Positions 18,183 through 26,520 of a stretch of DNA of 64,000 nt are shown piece by piece. The notes under the pieces are model-generated. The model saw only the letters and a list, made by a program, of their open reading frames with translations, did not search any database and was not told the DNA's origin. Each line of letters starts with the position of its first letter. Positions within the stretch are counted from its first letter, which is position 1. Position numbers and translations under genes: made by a program. Where the stretch lies: NCBI RefSeq assembly GCF_004028235.1, contig NZ_CP035037.1:1984001-2048000 (forward strand), read 5' to 3'. The stretch comes from Leucobacter muris. GTDB lineage: Bacteria; Actinomycetota; Actinomycetes; Actinomycetales; Microbacteriaceae.

Positions 18183-19271
18183 TCAGCGCAGCGGGGGCGA
18201 ATCGGCGGCGGATCCCGCCCCGGGGTCGGGATCGCGGCCGGCCTCCTCGCGCTCGGCCGCGCGGGCCGCGCGCAGTTCGCGGGTCGCGGCCTGCAGCGCG
18301 TCCTCCGCCCGCTGCCGTCGGCGCTGCGCGAGCGTGCTCGCGCCGTACTTGAGGCGCACCCGGTCACGGGCCTCGTCGGCGCCCGTGATGATGTAGCTGC
18401 TGGCGATGAGGATCACCTGCGCCGACAGGTTGAACCACAGCAGCAGGGCGATGAGGGCCGCGAACGAGGCGAGCAGCGGGTTCGAGGTGGCCCCGCGCAC
18501 GAAGAGGCCCGAGAGCTCCTGCAGCACGGTCAGCCCGACGCCGCCGATCATACCGCCGACCCAGAGCGCCCGAGCGGGGGCCCGCACCCCGGAGAGCAGC
18601 CGGAAGACCACCACGATCGCGACGGTGTCGATCACGAACACCACGATCACGCCGACGACGCGGGTGAGCGCACCCGAGACGGCGTCGCCGTCGGAGAGGC
18701 CGAACCACGAGGCGACCGCGTCGACGCCGACGGAGGCGACCATGCTCATCACCGCGGCGGCCACCAGCAGGCCGCCGAACACGATGCCGACCAGCAGGTT
18801 GCGCAGCAGCACCCACAGGAAGAAGCCGTCGTCGTGCAGCTGATCCGCGAGCACCCGCAGCGCGGTGCGCAGACTCGCGATGGCACTGATCGCCGCGCCC
18901 ACGAGGCCGAGCAGCGAGATCACACCCACCACCGTGAAGCCTGCCGGCGCGTCGATGCTCTCCGGATCGACGACGTCGGTCAGGCCCGGCAGGAAGTTCT
19001 CGAGCGCCCCGGTGAGGGCGTTCATGGCGTCGGGGTTGCCCCCGAGCCACAGCGCCGCGAGCGAGAAGCCCAGCAGCACCGCCGCGAAGACGCTGAACAG
19101 GGCGCGGTAGGTGATGCTGTCGGCCAGCATCGTGCCGCGGTGCTCGCTGTAGAGCAGATAGGATCTCACGATCCTGAGCCGCAGCGCCCCAGCGATCGCC
19201 CGCTGCGCGAGGCCTGCGATACCGCCCTTGCGCGCATCCTCCGTGCCGTGTTGCCGCCCCTGCTTCGCCAT
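18183..19271 (-). CDS. YihY/BrkB family membrane protein
   Basis: 362 residues with six predicted membrane helices (from about 60 to 285), an amphipathic start (GGIAGLAQRAIAGALRL) and a charged tail rich in Arg, Glu and Ala (ALQAATRELRAARAAEREEAG) likely to be helical. SITYRALFSVFAAVLLG is the family's opening motif. Function is unknown; the old 'RNase BN' label is wrong for this family. ATG at 19271. Confidence 0.9.
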   Translation of the reverse strand: MAKQGRQHGTEDARKGGIAGLAQRAIAGALRLRIVRSYLLYSEHRGTMLADSITYRALFSVFAAVLLGFSLAALWLGGNPDAMNALTGALENFLPGLTDVVDPESIDAPAGFTVVGVISLLGLVGAAISAIASLRTALRVLADQLHDDGFFLWVLLRNLLVGIVFGGLLVAAAVMSMVASVGVDAVASWFGLSDGDAVSGALTRVVGVIVVFVIDTVAIVVVFRLLSGVRAPARALWVGGMIGGVGLTVLQELSGLFVRGATSNPLLASFAALIALLLWFNLSAQVILIASSYIITGADEARDRVRLKYGASTLAQRRRQRAEDALQAATRELRAARAAEREEAGRDPDPGAGSAADSPPLR

Positions 19272-19428
19272 GGGTTCAGCCTATCCAGAGCCGACGGGCG
19301 CGCCAGGGCCTTCCCCCAGCGCGCGGCGATGCGCTATAAGCGAGGGGCGGAGCGAGGCCGTCCTCGCTCCGCGCACCGCTCTCCGCGTTCCTCTCGCGCG
19401 CCCGGCTCACGGCGCCGCCCCTGCGACG

Positions 19429-19635
19429 CTACTGCTCGGCGCCCGTCTCTTCCGGCTCGTCGTCGAGCGGCACCGCTCGCTGCTGCTCCACCCAGTCGAC
19501 CTCGCTCACCGGCTCGGCGGCGGTCGAGAGCGGTTCGGGATCCGGCTCCTCATCGCTCGGGTCGGCCGGCGCGAGCTGATCGAGCAGGTCGGCCTCGGGC
19601 ACATCGGCGGGGGTCTCGAAGGGATCGGGGGTCAT
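19429..19635 (-). CDS. Small acidic hypothetical protein
   Basis: 68 residues, very acidic, Pro-rich (MTPDPFETPADVPEADLLDQ). No domain recognised. The ATG at 19635 has AGGAGGAACC upstream, a strong ribosome site, which supports translation. Lies 27 bp after the lipocalin gene on the same strand and may be cotranscribed with it. Confidence 0.6.
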   Translation of the reverse strand: MTPDPFETPADVPEADLLDQLAPADPSDEEPDPEPLSTAAEPVSEVDWVEQQRAVPLDDEPEETGAEQ

Positions 19636-19662
19636 GATGGTTCCTCCTGGGTTTCTCTTCGG

Positions 19663-20196
19663 TCAGCGATCGGTCTGCCGGGCGAGCTGCTCATCGGTGA
19701 CGCGGGCGCCCGACTGCTCGGGGCGGATCCAGCGACCGAGGTCGAAGCCCTGCCGTCGAGCCTCTGCGAGCAGCTCCCGCTCCGTCGACTCGTCGACGCG
19801 GGGCTCGCGCGCGAGCAGCCAGAGGTGCTTGCGGTCGGGCGTGCCGACGAGCGCGTGGCGATAGTCGGGGTCGACGCGCAGCACCCAGTAGTCGGCGCGA
19901 GTGAAGGGGATCCACCGCAGCCCCTCGGGCAGGAAGCTGACCCGCAGCCGGCCGGCGTGGTCCTCGTCGGGCTCGGCCTGCCCGAGGGCCTGCGTCGGCG
20001 CACCCTCGGCGTCGATGCAGCGGTTGTCGACGCGCACCGTGCCGTCGTCGCGCAGCGAGTACTCGGCGGTCACGTCGCGCGCGCCGTCGTCCTCGAAGCG
20101 CAGCGGCAGCCGTCCCAACTCGTACCAGAGGCCCAGATACCGCTGCAGGTCGAGATCCTCGACCGACCGCACGTCGCCGTGTTCCTGCTCGCCCAT
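19663..20196 (-). CDS. Lipocalin family protein (Blc-like)
   Basis: 177 residues. DLQRYLGLWYELGRLPLRFE is the lipocalin GxW motif; ALGQAEPDEDHAGRLRVSF, YWVLRVDPDYRHALVGTPDR and WLLAREPRV are the other structurally conserved regions. Unlike E. coli Blc it has no lipobox or signal peptide, so it should be cytoplasmic. It probably binds fatty acids or lysophospholipids. The ATG at 20196 is preceded by GGAGGG at good spacing. Confidence 0.88.
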   Translation of the reverse strand: MGEQEHGDVRSVEDLDLQRYLGLWYELGRLPLRFEDDGARDVTAEYSLRDDGTVRVDNRCIDAEGAPTQALGQAEPDEDHAGRLRVSFLPEGLRWIPFTRADYWVLRVDPDYRHALVGTPDRKHLWLLAREPRVDESTERELLAEARRQGFDLGRWIRPEQSGARVTDEQLARQTDR

Positions 20197-20357
20197 CGCT
20201 GCTCCCTCCATCGCAGATATCTCCACCAGTCTGCAGAAGATCGCACCGCGGGGCCAGGCCTTGACACCCGCGCGCCGGCCCCCGTCCACCGCTCCACCGC
20301 CCCGCCCGGCGCACCGCCCGGCGCACCGACCCTCCGCCCGCCGCCACGCCCCCAGCG

Positions 20358-20418
20358 CACCGATCGACGTTCGAGCACCTCGATCCGACGGATCGGGGTG
20401 CTCGAACGTCGATCGGTG
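20358..20418. repeat. Palindromic repeat family A, copy 2
   Basis: 61-bp dyad with arms CACCGATCGACGTTCGAGCACC and its near-complement around a 16-17 bp centre. Same length and outer arms as 3646-3706. Lies in the intergenic space just upstream of the UvrA-like gene. Confidence 0.82.
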
Positions 20419-20485
20419 TGCGAAGCAGCGCAGCCGCCTAGGATCGAGCCATGAACGGCACGGGGGTCCAGGCGAGTGCATCGGC

Positions 20486-22747
20486 GTGGTCGGCGCTGCG
20501 ACCAACAACCTTCGCGACGTGAGCCTCGAGGTGCCCAAGAAGGCGCTGACCGTGTTCACGGGCGTCTCGGGTTCGGGCAAGTCGTCGCTCGTGCTCGACA
20601 CGATCGCGGCCGAGGCGCAGCGCCTCGTGAACGACTCCTACCCGAGCTTCGTGCGCAACCGGCTGCCGCAGCTCGCCGCGCCCGAGGTGCAGTCGATGAG
20701 CGGCCTCACCTTCACGGCGCTCATCGACCAGCGCCGGTTCACGGGCAACGCGCGGTCGACCGTGTCGACCGCCTCGGACACCGCACCCCTGCTGCGCCTC
20801 GTCTTCTCGCGGATCGGCGAGCCGAACGCGGGTTACTCCCCCGCCTACTCGTTCAACGACCCGAGCGGCATGTGCCCGGTCTGCGAGGGCCTCGGCACGG
20901 TGGTCGACATCGACATCGACGAGCTCATCGACCCCGAGAAGAGCATCGACGAGGGGCCGGTGCGTTTCAGCCAGTTCAGGCCCGGCGTCTACCGGTGGAA
21001 GCGCTTCGCCTACTGCGGCCTGTTCGACCGCGAGAAACCGCTGAAGGACTACACCGACGACGAGATGGATCTCTTCCTCTACGCCGACCAGCTGAAGCTG
21101 CCGAACCCGGATCCGCGATTCCCGAAGACCGCGCGCTTCGACGGCGTCGTCACCCGCATGCGCGACGTGTACGTGAAGAACCGCCCATCGAAGATCTCGA
21201 AGCCGGTGCGGGAGGAGCTCGATCGGCTCACCGCCCAGCGGGTGTGCCCCGAGTGCGGCGGCGCCCGCGTCAACGCGGCGGCGCGCGCGAGCCTCATCGA
21301 CGGGCGTTCGATCGTCGACTGGACCGCGATGTCGGTCGCCGAGCTGCGCCGCCTGCTCGACGGCTTCTCCGACGCCCGCGTGGAACCCGCGCTGGCCGGC
21401 ATCCGCCGCACGCTCGACGCGCTACTCTCGGTCGGCCTCGGCTATCTGTCGCTCGACCGCGAATCGTCGACCCTCTCGGGCGGCGAGGCGCAGCGCGTGA
21501 AGATCGTGCGCCACCTGGGCAGCGCCCTCACCGACGTCACCTACGTGTTCGACGAGCCGTCGACGGGGCTGCACCCGGCCGATGTGCAGCGCCTCAATCA
21601 GCTGCTCATCCGCCTGCGCGACGCGGGCAACACGGTGCTGGTGGTGGAGCACCACCCGCAGGTGATCCGCGTCGCCGACCACGTGGTCGACATGGGCCCC
21701 GGCGCGGGATCCCGCGGCGGCGAGGTGCAGTTCGAGGGCACCCCCGCCGAGCTGCGGCAGAGCGACACCCTCACCGGCCGGTTGCTCGCGCGTCCGCTGC
21801 GCCTCGCCCACGCGCCGCGCCGCCCCTCCGGCGAGGTGCTCGTCGAGCGGGCGAGCGCCCACAACCTCGCCGGCTTCGACGCCGCGGTGCCGCTCGGGGT
21901 GCTGACCGCGGTGACGGGCGTCGCGGGGTCGGGCAAGAGCTCGTTCGCCACCGATGAGCTGCCGCGGCAGCACCCCGAGTTCGCGGTGGTGGGTCAGGAT
22001 CCGCTGCGGGGCGGTGTGCGATCCACCTCGCTCAGCGTGCTGGGCGTCGCCGACGACGTGCGGCGGGTGTTCTCGGACGAGTCGGGGCTCGCGCCCGCGT
22101 GGTTCAGCTTCAACTCGAAGGGCGCCTGCCCGGCATGCCGCGGCAAGGGCTACATCACCACCGAGCTCGCGTTCCTCGACGACGTGGCCACCCCCTGCGA
22201 CGAGTGCGGCGGGGAACGGTTCAACGAGCGGGCGCTGTCGGTGCGCGTCGAAGGGCGCACGATCGCCGACGTGCTGACGATGACCGCGGAAGAGGTCGCC
22301 CGGCTGTTCGGCGACCGCGACGAGATCGCCGCGAAGATGCGCTGGCTCGACCGGGTGGGCCTCGGCTACGTCGCGGTCGGTCAGTCGCTCGACACGCTCT
22401 CGGGCGGCGAGAAGCAGCGACTGCTGCTCGCGAAGCACCTCAGCGGCGTGACAGATCTCTCTCGTGAGCGCATCGTGCTCGACGAGCCGACGACGGGCCT
22501 GCACCCGGGCGACGTGGATCGCATCAACGCGCTCTTCGCCGAGCTCGTGGAGGGCGGCGCGACGCTCGTGGTGGTGGAGCACAATCTGCGCGTGGTCGCC
22601 GAGGCCGATCACGTGATCGACATCGGGCCGGGCGCCGGTGTCGACGGCGGGCGCCTCGTCTTCGCCGGCACCCCCGCGGAGTTGGCCGCGCACCCCGATT
22701 CGCTCACGGGGCTGGCGCTGCGGATCGCCTCGGGCGCGGCCGAGTGA
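20486..22747 (+). CDS. Short UvrA-like ABC ATPase (DrrC/UvrA2 type)
   Basis: Two UvrA-type ATPase halves in about 753 residues, against about 950 for canonical UvrA. First half: GVSGSGKSSL, zinc motif CPVCEGLG and CPECGG, signature TLSGGEAQR, Walker B VFDEPSTGLH. Second half: GVAGSGKSS, CPACRGKG and CDECGG, LSGGEKQR, VLDEPTTGLH. The UvrB-interaction and insertion domains appear shortened, as in UvrA2/DrrC proteins tied to drug and DNA-damage tolerance. Start problem: the natural ATG at 20451 is one base out of frame; restoring one G in the G5 run at 20462-20466 would give MNGTGGPGECIGVVG. Without that, the first in-frame start is the GTG at 20486, with a poor ribosome site. Confidence 0.85.
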   Translation: MVGAATNNLRDVSLEVPKKALTVFTGVSGSGKSSLVLDTIAAEAQRLVNDSYPSFVRNRLPQLAAPEVQSMSGLTFTALIDQRRFTGNARSTVSTASDTAPLLRLVFSRIGEPNAGYSPAYSFNDPSGMCPVCEGLGTVVDIDIDELIDPEKSIDEGPVRFSQFRPGVYRWKRFAYCGLFDREKPLKDYTDDEMDLFLYADQLKLPNPDPRFPKTARFDGVVTRMRDVYVKNRPSKISKPVREELDRLTAQRVCPECGGARVNAAARASLIDGRSIVDWTAMSVAELRRLLDGFSDARVEPALAGIRRTLDALLSVGLGYLSLDRESSTLSGGEAQRVKIVRHLGSALTDVTYVFDEPSTGLHPADVQRLNQLLIRLRDAGNTVLVVEHHPQVIRVADHVVDMGPGAGSRGGEVQFEGTPAELRQSDTLTGRLLARPLRLAHAPRRPSGEVLVERASAHNLAGFDAAVPLGVLTAVTGVAGSGKSSFATDELPRQHPEFAVVGQDPLRGGVRSTSLSVLGVADDVRRVFSDESGLAPAWFSFNSKGACPACRGKGYITTELAFLDDVATPCDECGGERFNERALSVRVEGRTIADVLTMTAEEVARLFGDRDEIAAKMRWLDRVGLGYVAVGQSLDTLSGGEKQRLLLAKHLSGVTDLSRERIVLDEPTTGLHPGDVDRINALFAELVEGGATLVVVEHNLRVVAEADHVIDIGPGAGVDGGRLVFAGTPAELAAHPDSLTGLALRIASGAAE

Positions 22748-22771
22748 CGGAACCTCGCGCGCGCCGGCCGC

Positions 22772-23209
22772 TCAGCTCTTCCGCAGATCCTGCGCGAGCA
22801 TCACGAGGATGCCGCTGGGACCGCGCAGGTAGGTGAGCCGGTAGACGCCCTCGTAGTCCGCGACGCCGCGCAGCGGGCGGCAGCCGTGTTTCGCCGCGAC
22901 GGCGAGGGCCTCGTCGATGTCGTCGACCGAGAAGGCGACCCGGTGCATGCCGATCTCGTTGGGCTGCGCGGGCGGGGACTCGACCGCCTCGGGGTGGAGG
23001 TATTCGAAGAGCTCGAGTCGCCCGAGGCCGTCGGGAGTCTGCAGCAGGGCGATCTTCGCGCGGTTGCCGTCGAGGCCGACCGCGGTGTCCGCCCATTCGC
23101 CGCTGATCGTGTCCCGGACGACGAGCGCGAGGCCGAGATCGGTGAAGAACGCGACCGCGGCCTCGATGTCGCGAACCGCGATGCCGACGTTCTCGAGTGC
23201 GATGCCCAT
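22772..23209 (-). CDS. VOC family protein, methylmalonyl-CoA epimerase-like
   Basis: 145 residues, two beta-alpha-beta-beta-beta modules. MGIALENVGIAVRDIEAAVAFF at the start and MHRVAFSVDDIDEALA in the middle are glyoxalase/VOC half-sites, with a Glu metal ligand in LELFEYLHP and a His in GMHRVAF. It resembles lactoylglutathione lyase and methylmalonyl-CoA epimerase proteins, but the exact substrate is open. The ATG at 23209 is chosen over a TTG at 23227 because the fold starts there. A G7 run (plus strand, 23210-23216) lies just upstream of the start and no clear ribosome site is visible. Confidence 0.8.
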   Translation of the reverse strand: MGIALENVGIAVRDIEAAVAFFTDLGLALVVRDTISGEWADTAVGLDGNRAKIALLQTPDGLGRLELFEYLHPEAVESPPAQPNEIGMHRVAFSVDDIDEALAVAAKHGCRPLRGVADYEGVYRLTYLRGPSGILVMLAQDLRKS

Positions 23210-23317
23210 GGGGGGGCATGCTAACAAGCGGAACCGAACCGGTGCCGCGACTGCGGAGCTGCGGGGGCGACGGACCGGGGCCGAGTGTCTCGCGGATCGG
23301 TGCGGTGCGAACGCGGA

Positions 23318-23779
23318 TCAGCGCCCCGTGCCCTCGCGTGCGCCGTCGACGGCCTCGATGATGGCGGTGAGTTCGTCGCGCAGGGCGAGCAGGCGCTCGA
23401 CCGGCAGGCCGAGCCGCTCGACGACCGCGGGCGGCACGGAGAGCGCCTGCTCGCGGAGCGCACGACCTCGCTCGGTGGGCACGATCTCGAAGGTGCGCTC
23501 GTCGCCCTCGACGGGCACGCGCTCGATGAGCCCGGAGTGCTCGAGCCGCTTGATGATCGGCGAGAGGGTGGCGGGATCGACGCGCAGCATCTCGGCGATC
23601 GCGCCGAAGCGCAGGGGGGCGTCGCCCCAGAGCGCCAGCATCACGAGGTACTGCGGGTGCGTGAGCCCGAGCGGCTCGAGGATCGGTCGGTAGACGCCGA
23701 TCACGCTTCGGCTGGCGACCGCGAGCGCGAAGCAGACCTGCCGGTCGAGTTCGAGCGCGTCGTCGGGAAGATCCTGCAT
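23318..23779 (-). CDS. MarR family transcriptional regulator
   Basis: 153 residues, winged helix-turn-helix. LTHPQYLVMLALWGDAPLRFGAIAEMLRV, the recognition helix LSPIIKRLEHSGLIER and the wing DERTFEIVPTERGR are typical. The N-terminus (VCFALAVASRSVIGVYRP) resembles the OhrR/SarZ group, with a Cys near residue 16 that could sense thiol oxidation (inference). Divergent from a small gene at 23831, with two dyads between them. Confidence 0.9.
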   Translation of the reverse strand: MQDLPDDALELDRQVCFALAVASRSVIGVYRPILEPLGLTHPQYLVMLALWGDAPLRFGAIAEMLRVDPATLSPIIKRLEHSGLIERVPVEGDERTFEIVPTERGRALREQALSVPPAVVERLGLPVERLLALRDELTAIIEAVDGAREGTGR

Positions 23780-23796
23780 GCCGCCATCCTACCTCG

Positions 23797-23840
23797 TTCG
23801 TGCACGAATGAACCTGCTAGCATTTCGTTCGTGGGCGAAC
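23797..23840. promoter_or_regulatory. Two MarR-type operators in the divergent intergenic region
   Basis: TTCGTGCACGAA (23797-23808, perfect palindrome) and GTTCGTGGGCGAAC (23827-23840) share the TTCGTG..CGAA pattern and lie three helical turns apart between the MarR gene and the divergent small gene. The second overlaps the GTG start at 23831. A TAGCAT -10-like box lies between them. Confidence 0.65.
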
Positions 23841-24133
23841 AAAAACGCAAGAAGCGTCACCTCTGGCACCGGACCCCCTACGACGGGGTGCCGGGCGCGT
23901 ACGCGGCGATCCAGCGGTTCCTCTACCAGTTCGAGGGGCCGGCGCAGCTCGGCGACCGCAACGAGCCGCCGTATGTGCCGCCGGCCGATCCGAAGTGCCC
24001 CATCTGCGGGCGATCGATGAAGCAGCACCGCATCGACCGAGGCGGGCCGGGCAAGCCGACGCACCTGACGTGCCCGCCGCCCGAGCCGCAGGAGCCCCGC
24101 GACCGCGTCGCAGACACCGAGGCAGAGGCCTGA
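23831..24133 (+). CDS. Small protein with a CxxC zinc-knuckle, hypothetical
   Basis: 100 residues from GTG at 23831. Basic start (GEQKRKKRHLWHRTPYDGVPG), then CPICGRSMKQH near residue 57 and a third Cys in HLTCPPPEP, suggesting one metal site (C-x2-C...H...C). No transmembrane segment. Similar short proteins occur in Microbacteriaceae but carry no known function. The start codon lies inside a putative operator. Confidence 0.65.
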   Translation: MGEQKRKKRHLWHRTPYDGVPGAYAAIQRFLYQFEGPAQLGDRNEPPYVPPADPKCPICGRSMKQHRIDRGGPGKPTHLTCPPPEPQEPRDRVADTEAEA

Positions 24134-24190
24134 CGAGCCGGGCACGAGGCACTGGCCCCGGCGCCCGCGTGCGGGCATCGCCGTGCCGCG

Positions 24191-25141
24191 CTACTCCACG
24201 GTGATGACGATCTTGCCCGTGGTGCGGCCGGTCTCGCCGAGGCGGTGCGCCTCGGCGATCCGCTCGAGGGGGAAGGTCTCGGCGACCGCGGGGCGCAGTC
24301 GACCGGTCTCGACCAGCGCGACGATCGAGCCCAGGTCGGCGCGTGACGAGTCGACGAGCATCCGCACCGCTCGCACCCCCAGCCGCTCCGCCTCACGATC
24401 GAAGTCGTCGGAGCCCATCGGCAGCGTCGAGACGACCGTGCCGCCGGGGCGGAGGGTCTGCACGGACCGGATCGAGGTGTCGCCGCCGACGGTGTCGAAG
24501 ACGACATCAGCACCCCGGGCGACCTCGGCGAAATCCTGTGCGCGGTAATCGATGGCCTCGTCGACGCCCAAGCCCCGCAAGAAGTCGTGTTTGGCCGCGC
24601 TGGCCGTGCCGAGCACGAACGCCCCTCGCGCTTTGGCGATCTGAACGGCGACGTGCCCCACTCCTCCGGCGGCGGCGTGGATCAGAACGCGGTGCCCGGG
24701 CTGCAGATCCGCATAGTCGATGAGCGCCTGCCACGCGGTCAGCGCGACCAGCGGCAGCGCCGCCGCTTCGACGTGACTGAGCGGGGCGGGCTTCTTCACG
24801 AACACCCGTGCGGGTGCTGCGACGTACTCGGCGTGGGAGCCGTGGCCGAACGGGTAGGACAGCATGCCGAACACCTCATCGCCCGGCCGGAAGCGCGCGA
24901 CCCCGATGCCGACGGCTTCGACCACGCCCGACAGGTCCCACCCGAGCACGAACGGCGGGTCGCCGATGAAACCCTCGGCCGATCGGTGCTTCCAGTCGGT
25001 GGGGTTGAGGCTCGCAGCGCGAACGCGCACGAGGATCTCGTTCGGTCGCGGCTCAGGGCGGGGCACATCGACGACCTCGAGGACCTCGGGGCCCCCGAAG
25101 GAGCTCTGGACGGCGGCTCGCATCGTGGCATTCGCGCTCAT
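24191..25141 (-). CDS. NADP-dependent quinone oxidoreductase / zinc-free MDR
   Basis: 316 residues, medium-chain dehydrogenase fold. LGWDLSGVVEAVGIGVARFRPGDEVFG is the catalytic-domain motif, and the nucleotide site is AAAGGVGHVAVQIAKARGA. The Cys and His zinc ligands of alcohol dehydrogenases are missing, which fits the quinone oxidoreductase (QOR-like) subfamily. It may reduce quinones or enones with NADPH. ATG at 25141; a second Met six codons later is an alternative. Confidence 0.9.
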   Translation of the reverse strand: MSANATMRAAVQSSFGGPEVLEVVDVPRPEPRPNEILVRVRAASLNPTDWKHRSAEGFIGDPPFVLGWDLSGVVEAVGIGVARFRPGDEVFGMLSYPFGHGSHAEYVAAPARVFVKKPAPLSHVEAAALPLVALTAWQALIDYADLQPGHRVLIHAAAGGVGHVAVQIAKARGAFVLGTASAAKHDFLRGLGVDEAIDYRAQDFAEVARGADVVFDTVGGDTSIRSVQTLRPGGTVVSTLPMGSDDFDREAERLGVRAVRMLVDSSRADLGSIVALVETGRLRPAVAETFPLERIAEAHRLGETGRTTGKIVITVE

Positions 25142-25313
25142 GGCCACCACGATGCCAGATCCGCTGCTTTCGCGAAACCGTCGACGCCCGGCGACGCCGA
25201 CGCGGCGCGGCGACGGCCGTCGTGGTCGACCGACACGCCCCGGCGCGCGCATGAATGTCGGTGTCGGGCCGTAGGCTCTGCGCTCAGAACCCGTCTTCGA
25301 GAAATGAGGATCC

Positions 25314-25458
25314 ATGCGCATCCGCGAGGGAACGGTGCTCGACAGCAGCACGGCGGTCACGGCACACGAACTGGTGCTCGAGCAGCAGCGCGAGCGGGGG
25401 GGAGATCGAGAACGCCGCCTACTTCATGAAGAAGCGCTCGCTCGTGAAGATGCTCTGA
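25314..25458 (+). pseudogene. Short conserved-looking ORF broken at a G7 run
   Basis: ATG with GAGGAT upstream opens MRIREGTVLDSSTAVTAHEL and VLEQQRER, then meets G7 at 25396-25402. Removing one G would continue as EIENAAYFMKKRSLVKML and a stop at 25458, a 47-residue protein with a basic tail. In the frame as given it runs on with unlike composition. Product not recognised. Could be a phase-variable switch, a dead gene or a read error. Confidence 0.45.
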
Positions 25459-25614
25459 ACAGGCTGGATCGCCGGGCTCCCGCGAACAGCGGAGCGCCCT
25501 CCCTCCGGCCTCGTCTCCTCGGCGTCGCAGAGGCACGGCTTCTCAACGCTCGACAGCCCGATCGCGATCGCCCCGCAGCGCGTGAGCGCCCGAGCGCTTC
25601 GAGCCGTGATCGCC

Positions 25615-26151
25615 TCACCGGGCTCCGGCACTGCCCCGCTCGCCCCCGATTTCGTCAGCGGGTTCGGCCTCCTCCTCGACCCCGCCCATGGGAACGAAGA
25701 TCCACAGCACGATGCTCAACAGCAGCGCCGCGGCCAGAGCGGTGAGCCCCGCCCCCCGGCTCACCGCGAAGTCGAAGATCAGCCCGGTCACGCCGGCGAT
25801 GAGCAGTGCGACGACCACGAGGTTCGCCATCAACAGACCGTTGCCCACGCGCACGATGCGCCCCTTCTGGCGCTTGCCGAAGAACCGGCGGTGCACCACG
25901 ACGAGCGACAGCCCGAGCAGCGTCGACGCGCCGGCGAGCGAGACCAGCGTCAGGTAAAGCACCAGCTGGATGTCGTCGAGCTCCGTGAAGCGGGGCTGGA
26001 AGGCGACGGCGAGCAGGAAGCCGCCGAGGATCTGCGTGCACGTCTGCGTGACGCGCACCTCCTGCAGGATCTCGTTCCAGTTGCGATCGGCGCGCTCATT
26101 GGCGCTCTCGCCCCTGCCGTCGTCGAGCACACCCCGGGAATGGGCCGCCAT
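25615..26151 (-). CDS. DUF6328 family membrane protein
   Basis: 178 residues. N-terminal EILQEVRVTQTCTQILGGFLLAVAFQPRF is the hallmark of this actinobacterial family. Four membrane segments follow (about 45-60, 70-95, 115-135, 143-162) with RRFFGKR between the second and third. Acidic C-terminal tail. Function unknown. Its start is 4 bp before the stop of the next acidic gene on the same strand, so the two are likely cotranscribed. Confidence 0.85.
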   Translation of the reverse strand: MAAHSRGVLDDGRGESANERADRNWNEILQEVRVTQTCTQILGGFLLAVAFQPRFTELDDIQLVLYLTLVSLAGASTLLGLSLVVVHRRFFGKRQKGRIVRVGNGLLMANLVVVALLIAGVTGLIFDFAVSRGAGLTALAAALLLSIVLWIFVPMGGVEEEAEPADEIGGERGSAGAR

Positions 26152-26154
26152 CGA

Positions 26155-26376
26155 CTACCGCCCGGGATCCTCGAGATCCTCGTGGCCCCGACGCGCGGCA
26201 GACGACGACACGTCCTCGCCGAGCTCGTCGAGCGCGGCCCGGGGATCCTCCTCGGTGGTCTGCACGGCCTGCTCCTCGTCGGGGTCGACGGCGAGCTCGG
26301 AGTCGTCGCGATGCTCGGTGACGACGAGCTCGTCGTCTTGGTCCTTCTCCTCGTTCTGCTCCCAGATCTGCGCCAT
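26155..26376 (-). CDS. Small highly acidic hypothetical protein
   Basis: 73 residues with about 30% Asp/Glu (MAQIWEQNEEKDQDDELVV...), no membrane segment, probably disordered. AGGAGG lies 5 bp before the ATG. Paired with the DUF6328 gene 3 bp downstream. No recognised family. Confidence 0.6.
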   Translation of the reverse strand: MAQIWEQNEEKDQDDELVVTEHRDDSELAVDPDEEQAVQTTEEDPRAALDELGEDVSSSAARRGHEDLEDPGR

Positions 26377-26520
26377 GGCGTCCTCCTTCGTCGCGAGCCG
26401 TACGTCGGTCGCGGCCCGCCCGCCCGTCAGACCGGATGCGGGCCGCGATGCTCTCAGCCTAGAAGCGGCGGGGCGGGGCGTCAGCGGGGTTGACGCGGAG
26501 GCCGCGATGCGAGTAGCGAC

